The notes: generated by a model not told the origin, from the letters alone. A stretch of DNA of 9,291 bases from Rhodospirillaceae bacterium (GCA_002691085.1 NZGX01000048.1:46658-55948); one strand, 5' to 3'; positions 1-7,719 are shown, counted from the stretch's first letter. A program made the numbers and translations.

Positions 1-1982
1 GCTTCTAGAGCCTCAGGTGCTATAACGCCACAATATATTAAGGCAAAATCAGAGCCCTCTTTAGGGGGTATGATCCAATATCCTCCATCTATTATTTCTT
101 TTTTATTAGATTCACGAAGTACACGTTGAGGCTGGTTTATTTGCCTGGTGGATAACCTTAAGTATACAGAAGATCCTTTATCTTGTTGAATGTGCGAAAA
201 TGACCATGAAAGAATATTTTCTAATTCATCTGCAAATGCAGGTTCATAGGCTATTAGGTTAGGATGGCCTATCCCTACTAAGGGGGTAAAAATTGATTGA
301 TGTGCTCCTCCTTCTGGCCCTAGTGAGATACCACTTGGTGTTGCAACAAGAATAAATCTTGCATCCTGATAGCAAGAGTAGGTCAGTGCATCTAGACCTC
401 TTGAGATAAAAGGGTCATAGAGAGTTCCTATTGGAATTAGCCTTTCATCGAATAAATCATGCGATAGGCCTAACATTCCAAGAAGAATAAATAGATTGTT
501 TTCTGCAATGCCTAATTCGATATGTTGTCCTTTTGGGCTTTGATTCCATCTTTGAGGGGATGGTAAGTGCATTTGTCTGAAGATGTCATTGCTTGCTTTA
601 ACATGAAATGGACTTCTTTGATTGACCCATCCACCTAAATTTGTTGAAACAGTAACATCAGGAGATGTAGTAACAATTCTGTCAGCAAGCTCTGATTTAC
701 CTTTACCTAATTCATTCATAATTTTACCGAAAAACTCTTGAGTTGAGAGAATTTGATCTTTTTTTATTTCAATTTCCGGTAAAGGTATAATATCATTTTT
801 TTTTGGCTTGTTTTCTCTTGTTATTCTTTTTGAAAAAGGAATATTTTTTAAATAATCAATTAGTATATTTTCAGGTATTTTTATCCCAGAAAATTTATCC
901 CATTCTTTTCCTTTATCTATACCCATTGACTCTTTTAATTGATCCACCTGATCATTATTTAAGATTCCTGCGTGATTATCTTTGTGCCCTGCTAGTGGAA
1001 GGTTATATCCCTTGATTGTATAAGCAATAAAACAATGGGGTCTATCATCCTTTTCTGCCGCAGAAAAAGCTTGAAGTATTGCTTCAATATCGTGCCCTCC
1101 AAGATTAGTCATTAGATCGTGTAGAGAGTCATTATCATATAAGTCTAAGAACTCTTTCAAGCCCTCGGTGCCATTAAGGTCATTAGATAACTTCTTTCTC
1201 CATCCATCCCCTGCTTGAAAAGTTAGCGCTGAATAAGTTAGATTTGGGCATTCGTCTATCCAGTTTTTTAATGCAGGTCCAATCTTTGTTTTGAATGCAC
1301 TTTGAAGCTTTAGGCCATATTTTAGAGAAACCACATTCCAATTAACAGTGGCAAAGAATCCAGTTATCCTATTAAAAAGCTTATCATTTACAACTCCATC
1401 TAAGCTTTGTCTGTTATAATCTACAATCCACCAACAGTTTCTTATATCATGCTTCCATCCCTCAAGAAGTGCCTCAAAAATATTTCCTTCATCTAGCTCA
1501 GCATCTCCAAGAAGGGCAATCATTCTATTCTTGCCAGAATTGTCTTTAATTAGATTATGACCATGGAGATAATCTTGTACTAGTGAGGCAAATAGTGTAG
1601 CTGCTACCCCCATTCCAACAGACCCAGTAGAAAAATCAACATCTGCATTGTCTTTAGTTTTTGATGGGTATGGTTGAACGCCTTTGAAGTCTCTAAATTT
1701 TTTTAGATTATTTAAAGTTTGATTATCCAGGAGATACTGTATTGCGTGAAAAACTGGTCCAGCATGTGGTTTTACGGCAATTCTATCGTTTGCCCTTAAT
1801 TGCCTTAAAAATAAAGCTGTCATAACAGATACCAAAGATGCACATGATGCCTGATGTCCGCCAACCTTAAGATTATCATCTTTTAGTCTTATGTTATTAG
1901 CGTGATGAATCATCCAAGTTGCAAGCCATAAAACTTTCTTTTCAAATGACTTTAGTATCTGTATTTCATCATAATTATTCAT
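1..1982 (-). CDS. AceE/transketolase-like ThDP-dependent E1 protein (C-terminus cut by left edge)
   Basis: I translated this on the minus strand from an ATG at 1982; 660 residues are open to the window edge with no stop. ThDP-binding signature: Gly159-Asp160 (LLGDAELDEGN) running about 30 residues to Asn190 (WIVDYN). KPHAGP (His73) and STGSVGMG (118-125) match the cofactor and substrate site of transketolase-type enzymes. Glu494 in IELGIAENN fits the glutamate that activates the aminopyrimidine ring. GGHDIE (296-301) and AGHKDNHAG (331-339) are typical of AceE relatives. It resembles a shorter AceE-like subfamily of about 790 residues, often annotated simply as transketolase in alphaproteobacteria, so about 130 residues would be missing. 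GDAELDEGN replaces the GDGEMDEPE of E. coli AceE. No E2 or E3 gene is visible, so a role in the pyruvate dehydrogenase complex is unproven. No Shine-Dalgarno is obvious before the ATG. Confidence 0.85.
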   Translation of the reverse strand, partial: MNNYDEIQILKSFEKKVLWLATWMIHHANNIRLKDDNLKVGGHQASCASLVSVMTALFLRQLRANDRIAVKPHAGPVFHAIQYLLDNQTLNNLKKFRDFKGVQPYPSKTKDNADVDFSTGSVGMGVAATLFASLVQDYLHGHNLIKDNSGKNRMIALLGDAELDEGNIFEALLEGWKHDIRNCWWIVDYNRQSLDGVVNDKLFNRITGFFATVNWNVVSLKYGLKLQSAFKTKIGPALKNWIDECPNLTYSALTFQAGDGWRKKLSNDLNGTEGLKEFLDLYDNDSLHDLMTNLGGHDIEAILQAFSAAEKDDRPHCFIAYTIKGYNLPLAGHKDNHAGILNNDQVDQLKESMGIDKGKEWDKFSGIKIPENILIDYLKNIPFSKRITRENKPKKNDIIPLPEIEIKKDQILSTQEFFGKIMNELGKGKSELADRIVTTSPDVTVSTNLGGWVNQRSPFHVKASNDIFRQMHLPSPQRWNQSPKGQHIELGIAENNLFILLGMLGLSHDLFDERLIPIGTLYDPFISRGLDALTYSCYQDARFILVATPSGISLGPEGGAHQSIFTPLVGIGHPNLIAYEPAFADELENILSWSFSHIQQDKGSSVYLRLSTRQINQPQRVLRESNKKEIIDGGYWIIPPKEGSDFALIYCGVIAPEALE

Positions 1983-2098
1983 TTAAATAGCCAATTGTTG
2001 TTATGTTAAATAAATAAAGTAGAATTATTTTTAAAACATGCTTTAATTTTAAACTTATATATTATTATTTAGGAAAATAATAGAAAGGTTATATTAAC
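1983..2098. promoter_or_regulatory. Divergent intergenic region between E1-like gene and acyl-CoA synthetase
   Basis: These 116 very AT-rich bases lie between two divergently transcribed genes, so promoters for both should sit here. On the plus strand TTATAT (2055-2060) or TATATT (2058-2063) could serve as a -10 element, but no convincing -35 is placed with it. A purine-rich AAAGG at 2084-2088 is a plausible ribosome binding site for the gene starting at 2099, about 10 nt away. I found no clear ribosome binding site for the minus-strand gene. Confidence 0.45.
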
Positions 2099-3712
2099 AT
2101 GCATGGTCTTATGATGAATACGCCTTTATTGATATCTTCATTAATAAAGTACGCTTCTCAATACCATAGCGATACTCAAATAGTTACTAGAACCCTGGAA
2201 GGTTCTATTCGCTTTTCAAACTTCGAGACATTAAATGAGCGCTCAAAAAAACTTGCTTGTGGATTGCTAGAGCTAGGAATTAAGAGTGGAGATAGGATTG
2301 CAACACTTGCTTGGAATACAGATAGGCACCTAGAATTATACTATGGCATCTCAGGTATTGGGGCAGTTTGTCATACTCTTAATCTCAGGTTAAGTGATGA
2401 AGAGCTCATTTATATTATTAACCATGCTGAAGATAGATTATTATTTTTTGATAATACTTTAAAAAGTAAAGTTGAGAATATTAAGCCCTATCTAAAAAGC
2501 GTTGAGAAATTTATACCAATTTCAAAGACTAAGGATTTAGAAGATATAGATTCTCATTATTTAAATTATGAAAATTTATTAACTAGAAAAATTACCAACT
2601 TTGACTGGCCTGTGTTTGATGAGAATCAAGCTGCATCATTATGTTATACTTCTGGAACCACTGGGCGTCCCAAAGGTGTTCTATATAGTCATAGGACAAC
2701 TGTGATTCATGCCATGGCAAGTTGTTTAAATAATGTACTTGCCTTGAGAGTTGAAGATGTAGTTTTACCAGTTGTTCCTATGTTTCATGTTAATGCTTGG
2801 GGAATCCCTTATTCAGTCCCCATATCTGGAGCTAAATTAGTAATGCCAGGAGATAAGCTTGATGGTAAAAATCTTTTTGATCTTATGGATAAAGAGAACG
2901 TAACTATAGCCTTAGGGGTTCCTACCGTCTGGTTGGGATTGCTTGATCATATGGATAAAGAGGCGCGTAAGCCTCATGCCTTAGAAAGGGTAATAATAGG
3001 TGGTGCTGCTGTTTCAGAATCAATGATTGACAGATTTGAAATTGATTATGGGGTTAATGTACATCATGCATGGGGTATGACTGAAATGAGCCCAATTGGT
3101 GTTCTTAACTCATTAAAACCAAAATTCTCTAAACTGACCCGGTCAGATAAAATGCCTATAAAGCTTAAGCAAGGAAGAGGAATATATGGGGTAGAATTAC
3201 AAATAGTAGATGATGATGGAAATGAATTACCAAGAGATGGAGCTTCTTCAGGTCATTTGCTTGTTAGAGGCCCTTGGATAATAAGTAATTATTACAAAGA
3301 AAAAAAATCTGCATTAACAAAAGATGGTTGGTTTGATACAGGAGATATTGCGACTATTGATAAGGATGGCTATATGAATATTACGGATAGGTCTAAGGAT
3401 ATAATTAAATCTGGGGGTGAATGGATCAGTTCTGTAGCTTTAGAAAATGTAGCTGTGGGCCATGATGCAGTACTTCAAGCTGCTGTAATAGGTATTTATC
3501 ATCCCAAATGGCAGGAAAGACCTCTTTTAATCTGTGTCCCTAAAGGGGATAACCTTCCATCGCTTGAAGAAATAAATAAGTTTTTATCAGATAAGATTCC
3601 TAAAATGTGGTTTCCAGATGCAATAGAATGGGTTGATAAATTGCCAATAGGTGCAACAGGTAAGGTTGTTAAAGCAGAGTTAAGAAAAATTTATAAAGAT
3701 TATAAAATTTAA
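2099..3712 (+). CDS. AlkK/DmdB-type fatty-acid (or methylmercaptopropionate) CoA ligase
   Basis: This ANL-superfamily adenylate-forming enzyme of 537 residues should activate a carboxylic acid to acyl-AMP and then to acyl-CoA in the cytoplasm. Motifs in order: P-loop YTSGTTGRPKG (183-193), MFHVNAWG (228-235), WGMTE (325-329), TGD (414-416), DRSKDIIKSGGEW (430-442), and the C-terminal catalytic lysine K522 in GATGK. The opening MHGLMMNTPLLISSLI and the VNAWG and KSGGEWIS segments closely resemble the medium-chain ligase AlkK and the DMSP-pathway ligase DmdB, which are related and of this length. I cannot separate the two by eye, and no dmdC or dmdD neighbour is present. The start at 2099 fits the conserved N-terminus, although Met5 and Met6 are alternatives. 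Its stop overlaps the convergent hydrolase gene by 4 nt. It has the HVNAWG motif, unlike the FAAL-type ligase at 4672, so the two are not duplicates. Confidence 0.9.
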   Translation: MHGLMMNTPLLISSLIKYASQYHSDTQIVTRTLEGSIRFSNFETLNERSKKLACGLLELGIKSGDRIATLAWNTDRHLELYYGISGIGAVCHTLNLRLSDEELIYIINHAEDRLLFFDNTLKSKVENIKPYLKSVEKFIPISKTKDLEDIDSHYLNYENLLTRKITNFDWPVFDENQAASLCYTSGTTGRPKGVLYSHRTTVIHAMASCLNNVLALRVEDVVLPVVPMFHVNAWGIPYSVPISGAKLVMPGDKLDGKNLFDLMDKENVTIALGVPTVWLGLLDHMDKEARKPHALERVIIGGAAVSESMIDRFEIDYGVNVHHAWGMTEMSPIGVLNSLKPKFSKLTRSDKMPIKLKQGRGIYGVELQIVDDDGNELPRDGASSGHLLVRGPWIISNYYKEKKSALTKDGWFDTGDIATIDKDGYMNITDRSKDIIKSGGEWISSVALENVAVGHDAVLQAAVIGIYHPKWQERPLLICVPKGDNLPSLEEINKFLSDKIPKMWFPDAIEWVDKLPIGATGKVVKAELRKIYKDYKI

Positions 3713-4554
3713 GCTTTAATGAAAAAGTTTTCTATTATTTTTGCTTTATTCTTCAAGCCATCAACTGTTCTTTCGCTTGGAAAAATACCTTTTGTAGAGT
3801 TAGGTATCAAACTTGCGGCATCATTAATTCCAGCTTTCAATGGGTCATCATCAGATGCTCCCAAAAAAGTCTTTTGAGTGATTAAAGGAAGTCTTTCTCT
3901 GTCTTGGTGTCTGAATGCAGCTCTATATCCTTTATGATAAGTTGTTAATCCCTTTAAAACTTCAAGAACAACTACTTGTAATTCTTCTGCAGTTGGCATG
4001 CTTTCGCTGTTTCTCCTAAATTCTGGTGTCCTTCTAAAATATGGAAAATGAATAACTTGATCTCGAACAAAATTCCATGCCCAAATAAGATGTTGGCCAA
4101 ATTCATCTGGTTTAATTTCAGGTGCGTAATTTTTTAAGAAATCTTTTTTATCTTCTGGTGAAAACATACCAATGCCGTCAAAAACTAACTTTTCTACTCT
4201 ATCAGGGTAGTTTATTGCTACTTCACATGCTATGTGAGCGCCTGTGTGACTGCCATAAAAGTGGCATTTTTCAATATTTAATGCGTCCAAGATTCTTATG
4301 ACACTTTCAGCATAATCATCTGCATTTGGGATGTCTTGTTGTGGGGGTGGCGAGTCTCCAAAGCCAAGAGTATCGGGAGCAATTATATAATTATTTTGAG
4401 CTAGTTCTTTGATTAATGGGACAAGATTGATTGATGATGATGGCGATGCATGAATCATGTATATAGGTATTTTCTTATCTTTAAATTCTAAACCGCCTGA
4501 TCTTATATGAACTTGTCCCTCATTGATTCTAATAAAGCTTCTATCTATACTCAT
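3709..4554 (-). CDS. Alpha/beta-hydrolase-fold protein with GSHTGA elbow
   Basis: This 281-residue protein has the alpha/beta-hydrolase fold and no signal peptide or membrane segment, so it is probably cytoplasmic. Fold landmarks: oxyanion-hole region IHASPSSS (34-41), strand-turn IIAPDTLGFGDSP (57-69), nucleophile elbow YGSHTGAH (100-107), and FLGASDDDPL (230-239) where the acid residue usually sits. In the G-x-Nuc-x-G elbow the nucleophile position is His103, not Ser, Cys or Asp, and I see no His near the C-terminus to complete a triad. From memory, a family of about 280-residue proteobacterial proteins shares the G-x-HTGA elbow, so this is a family trait and not a mutation here. The substrate is unknown, and classical esterase or dehalogenase activity should not be assumed. 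GGGGG about 9 nt before the ATG (in the minus-strand sense) supports the start. The gene is divergent from the sphingolipid operon. Confidence 0.85.
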   Translation of the reverse strand: MSIDRSFIRINEGQVHIRSGGLEFKDKKIPIYMIHASPSSSINLVPLIKELAQNNYIIAPDTLGFGDSPPPQQDIPNADDYAESVIRILDALNIEKCHFYGSHTGAHIACEVAINYPDRVEKLVFDGIGMFSPEDKKDFLKNYAPEIKPDEFGQHLIWAWNFVRDQVIHFPYFRRTPEFRRNSESMPTAEELQVVVLEVLKGLTTYHKGYRAAFRHQDRERLPLITQKTFLGASDDDPLKAGINDAASLIPNSTKGIFPSERTVDGLKNKAKIIENFFIKA

Positions 4555-4671
4555 TTTTATACCCCCATTTTTATTTCTAATCTAGTTAATCTTTATATTT
4601 TATACTTATGTCTACCTTACATCTATAATTTATTTATATTATAATAATGATTTGACTGCCTCGTTTATTTT
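4555..4671. promoter_or_regulatory. Divergent promoter region of hydrolase gene and sphingolipid operon
   Basis: These 117 AT-rich bases lie between two divergent genes and should hold the operon promoter. The best plus-strand candidate is CTTACA (4616-4621) with an 18-nt spacer and a perfect TATAAT (4640-4645). This would start transcription around 4652 and leave a leader of only about 20 nt. A second TATAAT is at 4624-4629, without a good -35. On the minus strand, GGGGG at 4562-4566 is the likely ribosome binding site of the hydrolase gene. The assignments rest on motif matching only. Confidence 0.45.
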
Positions 4672-6396
4672 ATGCAAACTTTCACTCCTACAGATAATTA
4701 TAATTTGCCAAAGGTCCTTGCTCAGTTTGATACGTTGACTGAAGCTTTAGATTATGCAGCAAAGGGTGAAACAGGGTTTAATTTTTACTCTTCAAAATGT
4801 GAATTACAATCATCTATTTCTTATAAAGAACTTTCCAATAAAGCAAAGAAGCTATCATTTAATCTCATGGGTAAAGGTATTGTTAAGGGAGACAGGGTAG
4901 CTCTTCTTGCTATTACAAGCCCTGATTTTTTAATTTCTTTTTTTGCATGCCAGTATTGTGGCGCAATTCCAGTTCCGCTTCCTCCTCCGTTAGCATTTGG
5001 AAGAAAGGAAGCCTATATTGAACAGACTATAAGGCAATTAACCTCATCGGGAGCTAGTACCTTTTTAGTTTCAAGTGAGTATTTGTCATTTATTGGGAGC
5101 TCAATCAAAAATACAACAGAGATTATATCCTTTAGCGAAATAAAACTTTTCAAAAGCTTAGATAAAGAGATTCAAGTTTTGCCAAATGATTTATCATATA
5201 TTCAATATAGCTCAGGTAGTACAAGGTCTCCTAAAGGAGTGGCGATAAGTCATAAAAATGTTATGTCTAATTGTGTTGGGATGAATAGTGGTGTCGGAAA
5301 TAAAATTGGAGAAAGGGCAGTATCTTGGTTGCCTTTTTACCATGATCTAGGGTTAGTTGGTTTCATGTTAGGGTGTATGACTTCACAGACTAGTGTGGAT
5401 TACATCTCGCCAATTGACTTTGCTAAAAGGCCATTAACATGGCTAAAGTTGATAGATAAAAACAAGGCAACTTTCTCTTATAGTCCCAGTTTTGGTTACG
5501 AATTGTGTTCAAGAATTCAAAAATCATATCAGAAGCTACCCGATAACATTGATTTGTCAACATGGAGAGTCGCTGGGATAGGGGGTGAGATGATTAAACC
5601 TAAGGTAATAGAGGAGTTCGGTAGGATATTTTCCTCGTTTGGATTTAAAAAGTCAGCGTTTAATCCTTCATATGGTATGGCTGAGTGCGTAGTTGGAGCC
5701 ACTTTTTCAAAACTTAATTTAGGCATGCAAGTGGACCATATATCAAAAAAGGAGATGATTGAAAGACATTACGCATTAAATATTCCAATAGATGATGAAA
5801 AGAATGGAAGAACTTTCGTTATTTGTGGAAGAGTAATAAAGCATCACTCTATTGAAATCAGAAATGAACGAGGAGATATTCTTACAGAGCGTCATATTGG
5901 TAATATCTTCTTGTCAGGTCCCAGTATAATGCAAGGATATTTTCAGGATAAAGAGGAAACAAATAATATAATTAAGGACTCTTGGTACAATACAGGGGAT
6001 TTAGGTTATCTTATTGGTGACGATCTAGTAGTTGTTGGAAGGTCAAAAGACCTTATGATTGTAAATGGTAAGAATTATTGGCCTCAGGATGTGGAATGGG
6101 CAGTTGAGAAGATTGACGGAATGAGATCAGGAGATGTTGCTGCTTTTACACTATACCAAGATGATATTGGGGATGAGCCAACTGTTCTGGTGGAATTTAG
6201 AAAATCATTGGGTTGGAATATGAAAAAATTCTCTAATGTATTAAGGAATCAGATTGTTGAAATGGTAGGTTTGCATTGCAAGATTATATTAATACCTCCT
6301 CGTTCTTTACCTAAAACCACCTCTGGAAAACTATCAAGAAGAAAAGCAAAAGAGCATTTCATTAGAGGTTTAATTAAGCCTTTAGCATTATCTTAA
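4672..6396 (+). CDS. aasR: Fatty-acyl-AMP ligase / acyl-ACP synthetase of the sphingolipid operon
   Basis: This 574-residue protein is of the fatty-acyl-AMP ligase (FAAL) branch. Motifs: P-loop YSSGSTRSPKG (179-189), the FAAL/FadD32-like LPFYHDLGLVG (220-230), YGMAE (334-338), TGD (441-443), GRSKDLMIVNGKNYWPQD (456-473), and catalytic lysine K553 in TTSGK. FAALs make acyl-AMP and pass the acyl group to a carrier protein, not to CoA. With acpR, cerR and spt next door, it most resembles the Caulobacter acyl-ACP synthetase AasR, which would charge AcpR with the fatty acid used by Spt. It is the first gene of the plus-strand run and ends 21 nt before cerR. ATG 4672 is the first usable start after an in-frame stop at 4648-4650, and no Shine-Dalgarno precedes it. 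The family call is firm; the carrier partner and chain length are inferred. Confidence 0.85.
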   Translation: MQTFTPTDNYNLPKVLAQFDTLTEALDYAAKGETGFNFYSSKCELQSSISYKELSNKAKKLSFNLMGKGIVKGDRVALLAITSPDFLISFFACQYCGAIPVPLPPPLAFGRKEAYIEQTIRQLTSSGASTFLVSSEYLSFIGSSIKNTTEIISFSEIKLFKSLDKEIQVLPNDLSYIQYSSGSTRSPKGVAISHKNVMSNCVGMNSGVGNKIGERAVSWLPFYHDLGLVGFMLGCMTSQTSVDYISPIDFAKRPLTWLKLIDKNKATFSYSPSFGYELCSRIQKSYQKLPDNIDLSTWRVAGIGGEMIKPKVIEEFGRIFSSFGFKKSAFNPSYGMAECVVGATFSKLNLGMQVDHISKKEMIERHYALNIPIDDEKNGRTFVICGRVIKHHSIEIRNERGDILTERHIGNIFLSGPSIMQGYFQDKEETNNIIKDSWYNTGDLGYLIGDDLVVVGRSKDLMIVNGKNYWPQDVEWAVEKIDGMRSGDVAAFTLYQDDIGDEPTVLVEFRKSLGWNMKKFSNVLRNQIVEMVGLHCKIILIPPRSLPKTTSGKLSRRKAKEHFIRGLIKPLALS

Positions 6397-6417
6397 TTTT
6401 TAAATTATGTATTCAAA

Positions 6418-7326
6418 ATGAAAAATAAAAATATTGCAATTACTGGAGCAACTGGTTTTTTAGGAAAAAACCTAACCCTCAATCTTTGCAATAATGGTTT
6501 TAATGTTCGAGGTCTTTCCAGGTCTAAGGGGAAATCGTTCAAACAGAATTCGGTATCATGGTTTTATGGAGAGCTTGATGATAAGGAGATAATAAACTCT
6601 TTTTTAAATGATTGTGATACAGTTATTCACGTAGCAGGTTTAACAAAAGCAAAACGTCCAAATGATTTTTATAGAGTTAATAGGGATTTAACAAAAGATT
6701 TTATTGAGATTTGCAAACAAAAAAAAATAAAGAGGTTTATATACATCTCATCTTTGGCAGCTAAAGAGCCAAGTATTTCGCATTATTCATCTAGTAAAAA
6801 GCAAGCTGAGGATTTATTAAATCATTACAAATCTTCTATGGAAATTATGATTTTAAGGCCCCCAGTTATTTATGGTCCAGGCGATAAAGAAGTTACTGTT
6901 CTCTTTAAAATGATACTAATGGGAATCGTTTTTGCTCCTGGGGACAAAAATAATCGAGTTTCACTGATTTATGTAGAGGACTTATGTGAAGCAATAAGGA
7001 TATGTGTTAAAAGTTATCAAGTAAATTCTTTAATTGAGATTGATGACGGAAAAGATGGAGGTTATTCTTGGGCTGAGTTAACTGAAATTGCCGCAGATGT
7101 TTTAAATAAAAAAGCGAAAATAATATATGTTCCAAATTTTATTGTTTGGTTTTTTGGTGTGTTGGGGTCGCTTTATTCATACTTTTTTTCACCTGTAATG
7201 CTAACTGTATCTAAAGTGCCGGAAATACTTCATAAGGAATGGGTTTCTGAGGGTCATAGAATTGATGGGTGGAATAGCAAAAATAATATTAATCAAGGTT
7301 TGAAAAAGACCTTAAATTTCAACTAA
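6418..7326 (+). CDS. cerR: NAD(P)-dependent ceramide reductase (atypical/extended SDR, CerR-like)
   Basis: This 302-residue protein has a Rossmann fold of the NAD-dependent epimerase/dehydratase type. It shows nucleotide-binding GATGFLG (10-16), HVAGLTK (71-77), ISSLA (110-114), a Y-x3-K pair at Tyr123/Lys127, and PPVIYGPGD (148-156). On its own it would be called a sugar epimerase or steroid dehydrogenase. Its position between an acyl-ACP synthetase and acpR-spt matches Caulobacter CerR, which reduces the 3-oxo group of the ceramide precursor with NAD(P)H. A hydrophobic stretch at 241-262, rich in Phe, Trp and Leu, may anchor it to the inner membrane, which suits a lipid substrate. The start at 6418 is the first in-frame ATG after the aasR stop; there is no clear Shine-Dalgarno, so coupling to aasR translation is possible. 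The fold is sure; the substrate is inferred from context. Confidence 0.82.
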   Translation: MKNKNIAITGATGFLGKNLTLNLCNNGFNVRGLSRSKGKSFKQNSVSWFYGELDDKEIINSFLNDCDTVIHVAGLTKAKRPNDFYRVNRDLTKDFIEICKQKKIKRFIYISSLAAKEPSISHYSSSKKQAEDLLNHYKSSMEIMILRPPVIYGPGDKEVTVLFKMILMGIVFAPGDKNNRVSLIYVEDLCEAIRICVKSYQVNSLIEIDDGKDGGYSWAELTEIAADVLNKKAKIIYVPNFIVWFFGVLGSLYSYFFSPVMLTVSKVPEILHKEWVSEGHRIDGWNSKNNINQGLKKTLNFN

Positions 7327-7358
7327 TCACAAAAATATTATAGAAAATTACAATAAAT

Positions 7359-7391
7359 TTTACTTGTAAAAAAGGTTTAAAAACAAGTAAA
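7359..7391. repeat. 9-bp perfect inverted repeat in the cerR-acpR gap
   Basis: TTTACTTGT at 7359-7367 is repeated as its exact reverse complement ACAAGTAAA at 7383-7391, with a 15-nt spacer of AAAAAAGGTTTAAAA. It lies in the 120-nt gap (7327-7446) that breaks an otherwise tight operon. No T-run follows the right arm and the stem is AT-rich, so it does not look like an intrinsic terminator. A two-half-site operator or an mRNA hairpin upstream of acpR are the alternatives. The rest of the gap is AT-rich, with AGGG at 7433-7436 as the ribosome binding site for acpR. Confidence 0.5.
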
Positions 7392-7446
7392 TATAGTTAA
7401 ATTATTACTAAAATCTTAATAAAATAGTTTACAGGGATATATAACC

Positions 7447-7719
7447 ATGAAGGCGGAGCTTGGCTCTGATAAATCCTCAAATGTTCGTAAAGTAGTTTTA
7501 GAGGTTTTAAAAGATTTTAATAAAAAAGGAATTGTAATATCTGATTCTACTAGTTTTGTCGGTGATTTAGAATTCGACTCATTACTTGTAATGGAATTTA
7601 TTTCTGAGTTAGAAGACCAGCTTGATGTGTCAGTTCCTATTAATATTTTACCCGACATTGAAACCGTTGGGATTCTTATTGTTAATGCCAAAAGAATAGT
7701 ACGAGAAGAACATGGCTGA
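7447..7719 (+). CDS. acpR: Dedicated acyl carrier protein for sphingolipid synthesis
   Basis: This small, acidic, helical protein of 90 residues has the carrier-protein signature FDSLLVMEF, with Ser45 as the predicted 4'-phosphopantetheine attachment site. Length and spacing are normal for a stand-alone ACP, about 10 residues longer than housekeeping AcpP. It differs clearly from AcpP, which has a DSLDTVE-like motif. Its place directly before spt and after cerR matches Caulobacter AcpR, the carrier that delivers the acyl chain to Spt. AGGG at 7433-7436 is a good ribosome binding site for ATG 7447. The reading frame overlaps the spt start by 8 nt, so the two are probably translated together. 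A separate holo-ACP synthase must act on it; none is in the window. Confidence 0.88.
   Translation: MKAELGSDKSSNVRKVVLEVLKDFNKKGIVISDSTSFVGDLEFDSLLVMEFISELEDQLDVSVPINILPDIETVGILIVNAKRIVREEHG

Noticed and set aside
803..1015. Plus-strand 70-residue open frame
   Set aside because: It lies wholly antisense to the well-supported E1-like gene, is low-complexity (Leu/Phe/Tyr-rich) and has no recognisable domain.
5529..5726. Minus-strand 65-residue open frame
   Set aside because: It is antisense inside the acyl-ACP synthetase gene, between its P-loop and TGD motifs, with no domain of its own.
7359..7391. Inverted repeat read as an intrinsic terminator after cerR
   Set aside because: The stem has only 2 G-C pairs out of 9 and no U-run follows on either side, so termination is not supported.
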